Part shown: piece by piece, positions 58,132-62,198 of the stretch | How the letters are laid out: each line of letters opens with the position of its first letter | Position numbering within the stretch: the stretch's first letter is position 1 | NCBI GenBank assembly: GCA_943331445.1 | Contig: CALQLO010000012.1 | Span: 1-62,198, forward strand | DNA length: 62,198 nucleotides | DNA from: Akkermansia muciniphila | Lineage (GTDB): Bacteria; Verrucomicrobiota; Verrucomicrobiia; Opitutales; UBA953 | Direction of reading: 5' to 3' | Position numbers and translations under genes: made by a program | Notes under the pieces: generated by a model | What the model saw: the letters and a program-made list of their open reading frames with translations, nothing else | Told to the model about the DNA's origin: nothing | The model's database searches: none

Positions 58132-58846
58132 CCAGTCCTTTCTTCGTGCGGGTGTGGAGGCCGCATTCTTTCTTATCGAAGCCAGGCCAGCGTCCGCCGC
58201 GCTCATCGCCACCAGAAGTGGGCAGCGTGCATGGGTAGCAGCCGATGGAGCGGTACCCGCGATCGTGCAGGAGGTTATGCGGCAAGCCGTATTCCTTGAG
58301 GTAAGCCCAGACCTGATCGCGGCTCCAGTCGACGAGCGGGTTGAGTTTCCAGACGTCAGAATTATCCGGACGGGCGGCGAGCGAGAGTAATGGCGTCGCG
58401 GAACGCTCGGCGCTTTGATCGCGACGCATGCCGGTGATCCACAAATCGAGGTCGAAGAGTTTCTTACCAAGCGAATCCACCTTACGCAGTTCGCAGCACT
58501 TTTCTGGATCACGCTTCCAGAGTTCGGGGCCATGGGCGATGGCCTGTTGTTCAATCGTCTGCGCAGGGAGTACTTCCTCAACCTGGATGCCAAGGTGGGC
58601 TTCGAGCTTGGCCTTGAATTCAAGGGTCTCGGGGAAGAGCAGGCCAGTGTTGAGCGTGAAAGCCTGAAGAGGAAGGCCTGCGGTCTTGGCGAGGTGCAGG
58701 ATGACGATGCCGGCGGGCTGGAAGCTCGTGCCAATGCCCGCGCGGGGCCCGAAGGTCTCGTACGCCCAGCGCAGACGATCCACAGGCGCCAGCGTCGAAA
58801 GACGGGCGTCGAGTTCCGGAATGCGGGCTGGATCGAGTTCGGCCAT
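58124..58846 (-). CDS. cysH: APS/PAPS reductase, Fe-S type (CysH)
   Basis: 240 aa from the ATG at 58846. Thioredoxin-dependent reductase giving sulfite. Cys117-Cys118 (EKCCELRK) and Cys203-x2-Cys206 (GCYPCTLP), with the active Cys228 in KKECGLH. This four-cysteine set ligates a [4Fe-4S] cluster and marks assimilatory APS reductases, not the cluster-free PAPS reductases. The stop codon lies in the adjoining repeat. 8 nt after cysI. Confidence 0.92.
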   Translation of the reverse strand: MAELDPARIPELDARLSTLAPVDRLRWAYETFGPRAGIGTSFQPAGIVILHLAKTAGLPLQAFTLNTGLLFPETLEFKAKLEAHLGIQVEEVLPAQTIEQQAIAHGPELWKRDPEKCCELRKVDSLGKKLFDLDLWITGMRRDQSAERSATPLLSLAARPDNSDVWKLNPLVDWSRDQVWAYLKEYGLPHNLLHDRGYRSIGCYPCTLPTSGGDERGGRWPGFDKKECGLHTRTKKGLGG

Positions 58847-58854
58847 CGACTGAC

Positions 58855-60606
58855 TTAGGCGGCAGGAGCGGCAGGCCAGACCGCGGCTTGGTCGACCCAA
58901 TCGCCGAAGGCCTGACCGGCTTTACGTTCTTTGGCGTACTGCTTAAAGAGTTCGCCGATGAGTACTGGGATCTCGTCCGAGAGGGCGGATTCCTTCCAAA
59001 GACGAGCCAAGCGCGTGCCTTCGCGGTTACCGCCGAGCATGATGTTATACTTGCCGGGCGCTTTGCCCACGAGGCCGATTTCGGCGTTATAAGGACGGGC
59101 GCAACCGTTGGGGCAGCCAGTCATGCGGACGACGAGTTCTTCGCCGGCAATGCCCGCCGCGGCCTGACCTTCTTCCAGCTTCTCGAGGAACTTCGGGAAG
59201 ACGCGTTCGGACTCGGCGAGAGCCAGTCCGCAGGTTGGGAGAGCGGGGCAGGCCATCCCACGACCCTTAATCAGGCCAGGGTTGAAGACGATGGAGCAGC
59301 CGTGGTCATGCAGGATTTTCTCGATGGCTGCTTTGTCGGAGTCTTTGACGTCGGATAGAATCAAGTTCTGGGTGGCGGTGAGGCGGAAGGTTGGAGCGTA
59401 TTTCTCCGCGATAACGCGCAGGGCGGTCTTCAGTTTGTAGTCGCCGGCATCCTTGACGCGGCCGGTCTCGATGAAGAGGCCCAAGAACCAATCCCCGTCG
59501 AGCTGCTTGAACCAGCCGAAGGCATCGCCTTGGCCGCGGAAGAGGAAAGGCTTCGGCGCCGGGAGCGGGCCGCCAATGCGCTGGGCGAGTTCATGACGGA
59601 ACCATTCGACGCCTTTTTCTTGGAGCACATACTTGATACGGGCGTGCTTGCGATCCGTGCGGTCACCCCAATCGCGGTGGATGGCGACGACGGCAGCGCC
59701 GACGCTGACGACTTGTTCGCGGGTGATGAAGCCAATTACGTCAGCTAAGCGAGGGTAGGTCGCCTTGTTGCCGTGGGAGGTGCCGAGGCCGCCGCCGACG
59801 AGCAGATTATAGCCGATCAACTTGCCGTTTTCGACGATGGCCACGTAGCCCATGTCATTCGTGAAGATGTCCGTGTCGTTGTTCGGAGGAATCGCGAAAC
59901 CGGTCTTGAATTTACGAGGCAGGTAGGTTTTGCCGTAAAGGTGATCCACCGGGGCGCCGGAATCATCGGTATCGGCGGGCGGGGGCATGTACGGATTGGC
60001 CTGATCAACGGCGGCGCGAGCCTTGGCGATTTTGTCACCAAGACCGAGGTCGACTTGCACGCCATCGACCCAGATGGAATGGTAAGCGGTGGTGCGAGGG
60101 AGGAGGGCGCGCGTGATCGCGAAGGCATCTTCATCGACCTGCACGGCAATTGTGTCGACGGGCGGATTAGACGGAGCGGTGACATTGCGGTTAACGTCGC
60201 CGCAAGTAGCCAGGGTGGAGGAGAGGGCATCGTTGATTGATTTGATGAGCGAGCCGATGCCTTTCTGGAGCACGCCGTGGAACTGGAAGGTCTGGCGAGA
60301 GGTGATGCGAAGGGTGCCGTTGGCGAAGCGTCCGGAGAGCTCGTCGTAAACGAGGTATTGAGCGGCTGGGACGATGCCGCCCGTCTGGCGGGTACGCACC
60401 ATCACAGAGTATTCCTTGCAGGTCTTGCGCTTATCACGGTCGTCCTGCTGGTAGATGCCGTGGAACTTGATGAACTGCTCATCGTCGCCGCTGAAGCGAT
60501 CGGCTTCAGCGTTGGCCAGGGTTTCGCGGATATTTCCCGAAAGGTCGGGTTTATCGGCCTTAAGTAGTTCGTTCTTGGAGAGGGGCTTACCTGAGGGAGT
60601 GTCCAT
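58855..60606 (-). CDS. cysI: assimilatory sulfite reductase hemoprotein
   Basis: 583 aa. Six-electron reduction of sulfite to sulfide with siroheme and [4Fe-4S]. Cluster cysteines Cys453, Cys459, Cys498 and Cys502 (CPALPTCGLALAE; TGCPNGCARP) have the C-x5-C and C-x3-C spacing of CysI. No cysJ flavoprotein is next to it, so the electron donor is unknown. First gene of the operon cysI-cysH-cysD-cysNC. Confidence 0.94.
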   Translation of the reverse strand: MDTPSGKPLSKNELLKADKPDLSGNIRETLANAEADRFSGDDEQFIKFHGIYQQDDRDKRKTCKEYSVMVRTRQTGGIVPAAQYLVYDELSGRFANGTLRITSRQTFQFHGVLQKGIGSLIKSINDALSSTLATCGDVNRNVTAPSNPPVDTIAVQVDEDAFAITRALLPRTTAYHSIWVDGVQVDLGLGDKIAKARAAVDQANPYMPPPADTDDSGAPVDHLYGKTYLPRKFKTGFAIPPNNDTDIFTNDMGYVAIVENGKLIGYNLLVGGGLGTSHGNKATYPRLADVIGFITREQVVSVGAAVVAIHRDWGDRTDRKHARIKYVLQEKGVEWFRHELAQRIGGPLPAPKPFLFRGQGDAFGWFKQLDGDWFLGLFIETGRVKDAGDYKLKTALRVIAEKYAPTFRLTATQNLILSDVKDSDKAAIEKILHDHGCSIVFNPGLIKGRGMACPALPTCGLALAESERVFPKFLEKLEEGQAAAGIAGEELVVRMTGCPNGCARPYNAEIGLVGKAPGKYNIMLGGNREGTRLARLWKESALSDEIPVLIGELFKQYAKERKAGQAFGDWVDQAAVWPAAPAA

Positions 60607-60629
60607 GGGTTATTTAATACTTGATAAAA

Positions 60630-60658
60630 TTAGTAATGATTACATAAATAGCGGTCAA
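60630..60658 (-). promoter_or_regulatory. predicted cysI promoter
   Basis: On the minus strand TTGACC (60658-60653), a 17-nt spacer and TACTAA (60635-60630) resemble a sigma-70 promoter, 24 nt from the ATG. The 62-bp divergent gap is very AT-rich. A plus-strand candidate for the methyltransferase gene, TTGATA at 60621 with ATAAAT at 60644, overlaps it. Confidence 0.45.
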
Positions 60659-60668
60659 GTTTAAAGAA

Positions 60669-61436
60669 ATGGTAAACTGCGACATCGGCCGGGTGGCCTT
60701 CGTGGGTGCAGGACCGGGAGCCCCCGACCTGATCACCGTGAGGGGACTGCGTCTGCTGAAGCAGGCGGATGTAGTCATCCATGACTCCCTCCCTGGGGAT
60801 GCCCTTTTAGAGGAGATTCCAGCCACGACTAAGATTGTCCCGGTCGGCAAGCGCTGCGGCGTGCATTCTTCCACGCAGGATGAGATCAATGCCATCCTTG
60901 TTCACGAAACGAAGCAGGGGGGTCTCGTCGTGCGACTTAAGGGCGGCGACCCCGGCATCTTTGGTCGTCTGGGTGAAGAGATGGATCACCTCGCGGCACA
61001 CGGTATTCCTTTCGAAGTCGTGCCGGGTGTCACTGCTGCGACCGCTGCGGGCGCTGATGCGGCGTTCCCATTGACCCATCGCGGTAAGGCCGCTTCGGTC
61101 ACTTTTCTTACGGGTCACTGCGCGGATGGTACGGACCAGAATTGGAAAGCGCACGTCGAGACCGGTGCCACGCTTTGCCTTTACATGGGTGCGAAGGCGC
61201 TGCCGTCAGTCGCCGTGAAACTTATCACCGCCGGCGCGCAAGCCGATCTGCCGATTCGTCTTCTCTCCAAGGTCTCGCAGGACGGTTCCTCGGATGTACT
61301 CACGACGCTGACGGAGTTAGCTTCAGGCAAGATCGACGTCGCCACGCTACCCACGCCGCTCATCGCGGTGGTCGGCGCGGTGGTGGCTCCGCCTCGTCAT
61401 GCCAGCCTGATGGGCCGCATTGCGGCGTTTGCTTGA
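60669..61436 (+). CDS. cobA: uroporphyrinogen-III C-methyltransferase (SUMT)
   Basis: 255 aa. Methylates uroporphyrinogen III to precorrin-2 for siroheme. VAFVGAGPGAPDLITVRGLRLLKQADVVIHD, then VVRLKGGDPGIFGRLGEEM, VVPGVTAATAAGADAAFPLTHR and ATLCLYMGA are the tetrapyrrole-methylase motifs. Divergent from cysI, whose siroheme it helps make; a shared promoter region is likely. Confidence 0.92.
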   Translation: MVNCDIGRVAFVGAGPGAPDLITVRGLRLLKQADVVIHDSLPGDALLEEIPATTKIVPVGKRCGVHSSTQDEINAILVHETKQGGLVVRLKGGDPGIFGRLGEEMDHLAAHGIPFEVVPGVTAATAAGADAAFPLTHRGKAASVTFLTGHCADGTDQNWKAHVETGATLCLYMGAKALPSVAVKLITAGAQADLPIRLLSKVSQDGSSDVLTTLTELASGKIDVATLPTPLIAVVGAVVAPPRHASLMGRIAAFA

Positions 61437-61438
61437 GT

Positions 61439-62198
61439 TTAGTTCTTCTTCCAAGCCTTCGCTCGGAAGTAAAAGAACAGGCAGGCGAAGATCGCGGCCA
61501 TCCCGCCGAGCCAGAGCATGATGCGTTCAGGTGCGCCCATACTTTTCGGCAGGAGGGCGACCGTGATGACCGGCAGGATTCCCGTCAGGAGGATGGCTGC
61601 GATGACGATGTTCTTAGCCGTGTTAAAATTGGAGGTGAAGAGGTGACGTCGGAAGAGCAGTGTGGGTAGCGCGGGGTGCGTGCCGAGCAGCGGGCTGAGT
61701 TTCCAGTGGAGGCCAGCGGGTGCGTGTTCCTTCGCGATCATGGCGACATCGCCGTCGGATCCCGCGTGACGACCGGGGAGCAGGAAGAGCATCAGGATGA
61801 CGGCGTCGCCCTTGGCCTGTTGCAGTGCGTCTTCGAGCAAGGGTTCGTTAAAATTATACTCGGCTCCTTCACGGCGTTCCATCGAACAGGCGACCAGCTC
61901 TTCGTCCTTCAGACCGAGTTCGGTGCGGATGGCGCCGGCGAAGAAATTACGGCAGCGCGTCACCTCTTGGATGGGCGAGCCGTGGTCGCAGAGAAGTACC
62001 GTTCCGCTGCCCTTGGTCCAGCCGGTCGACTTCAAGTTATCGATCAGCATGCTCCTCAGTTCGGGTCCGAAGAGCGGTTCGCGAAGGCTAAGTTTCATTG
62101 CGCCTGGTTTGGCGTCGGCGAAAACCTTGGGGAGGTATTCCGTAATCGCGCGGCTAGGCCCGATGAAGAGAGGGAGTACGACGAGTTCGTCGATGCCG
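61439..62198 (-). CDS. CbiX-like sirohydrochlorin chelatase with C-terminal membrane anchor, partial
   Basis: The frame stays open to the window edge, so the N-terminus is missing; the part seen is about 252 aa. The upstream part near the edge reads LVVLPLFIGPSRAITEYLP, and later TVLLCDHGSPIQEVTRCR and LMLFLLPGRHAGSDGDVAMI match the two-half CbiX/SirB fold. The catalytic histidines are probably HG in CDHGSP and the AGSDGD loop. After residue about 185 two membrane helices follow (IVIAAILLTGILPVITVALL; IMLWLGGMAAIFACLFFYF), ending in KAWKKN. Stops 2 nt from the methyltransferase stop, on the opposite strand. Confidence 0.75.
   Translation of the reverse strand, partial: GIDELVVLPLFIGPSRAITEYLPKVFADAKPGAMKLSLREPLFGPELRSMLIDNLKSTGWTKGSGTVLLCDHGSPIQEVTRCRNFFAGAIRTELGLKDEELVACSMERREGAEYNFNEPLLEDALQQAKGDAVILMLFLLPGRHAGSDGDVAMIAKEHAPAGLHWKLSPLLGTHPALPTLLFRRHLFTSNFNTAKNIVIAAILLTGILPVITVALLPKSMGAPERIMLWLGGMAAIFACLFFYFRAKAWKKN

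Noticed and set aside
57966-58166. N-terminal extension of cysD
   Set aside because: It translates the repeat element and the cysH end; the ATG at 57965 gives the normal CysD start.

Overview
The window is GC-rich, gene-dense bacterial chromosome, most likely from the Verrucomicrobiota (PVC superphylum), possibly an Opitutae-type lineage. The pointers are a Planctomycetes/Verrucomicrobia-style dehydrogenase with a C-terminal CxxCH haem site, a neutral ceramidase-like hydrolase and a Tat-exported Gfo/Idh/MocA oxidoreductase in one cluster, an exosortase, and a fused CysN-CysC. This assignment is inference from gene content. I saw no rRNA, tRNA, CRISPR array, integrase or transposase gene. Most genes are core metabolism in tight, often 1-4 nt overlapping, operons.

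Layout. 1-319: non-coding, with a repeat pair. 0.3-5.9 kb: AEC permease; a lipoprotein trio ending in LpoB; an FAD oxidoreductase; a secreted beta-propeller protein. 5.9-10.8 kb: aroQ, a small membrane protein, a chagasin-type inhibitor, aconitase and a peroxiredoxin. 10.9-22.2 kb (minus strand): serA-plsY-hom-lysC, then a 929-aa TPR protein with ExbB- and ExbD-like partners, then uppS-cdsA-miaA. 22.3-26.0 kb: UvrD-type helicase, lipA, and a TorF-family porin. 26.1-34.7 kb: a seven-gene minus-strand operon made of a Yej-type peptide ABC transporter, an exosortase and glgA. 34.8-41.9 kb (plus): acyltransferase/acyl-ligase fusion, glgP, a hypothetical secreted protein and an adenylate-kinase-like protein with an unknown C-terminal half. 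41.9-47.0 kb: beta-helix protein, esterase, exported SOD, tadA, infA, cysK. 47.2-49.0 kb: umuDC behind a perfect GAAC-N4-GTTC LexA-type operator. 49.2-54.4 kb: ceramidase-like / haem dehydrogenase / Gfo-Idh cluster. 54.5 kb: azoreductase. 55.2-62.2 kb: assimilatory sulfate reduction (cysI-cysH-cysD-cysNC) facing siroheme synthesis (SUMT and a CbiX-like chelatase cut by the window edge).

Genes that work together: CysD/CysNC activate sulfate, CysH (an Fe-S APS-reductase type) and CysI reduce it to sulfide, the methyltransferase and chelatase supply the siroheme of CysI, and CysK uses sulfide to make cysteine. LysC/Hom/SerA feed amino-acid synthesis. PlsY, CdsA, UppS and the acyltransferase fusion serve envelope lipids. 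GlgA and GlgP make and degrade glycogen.

Most unusual features: two families of short paired palindromic repeats, one of which supplies the stop codon of cysH; an ExbD homologue lacking the membrane aspartate; a terminator-like hairpin that contains a start codon; a recurring C-rich TTACCCCnATG start context with no Shine-Dalgarno; and an APS-reductase-type CysH beside a CysC domain with an altered active-site loop.
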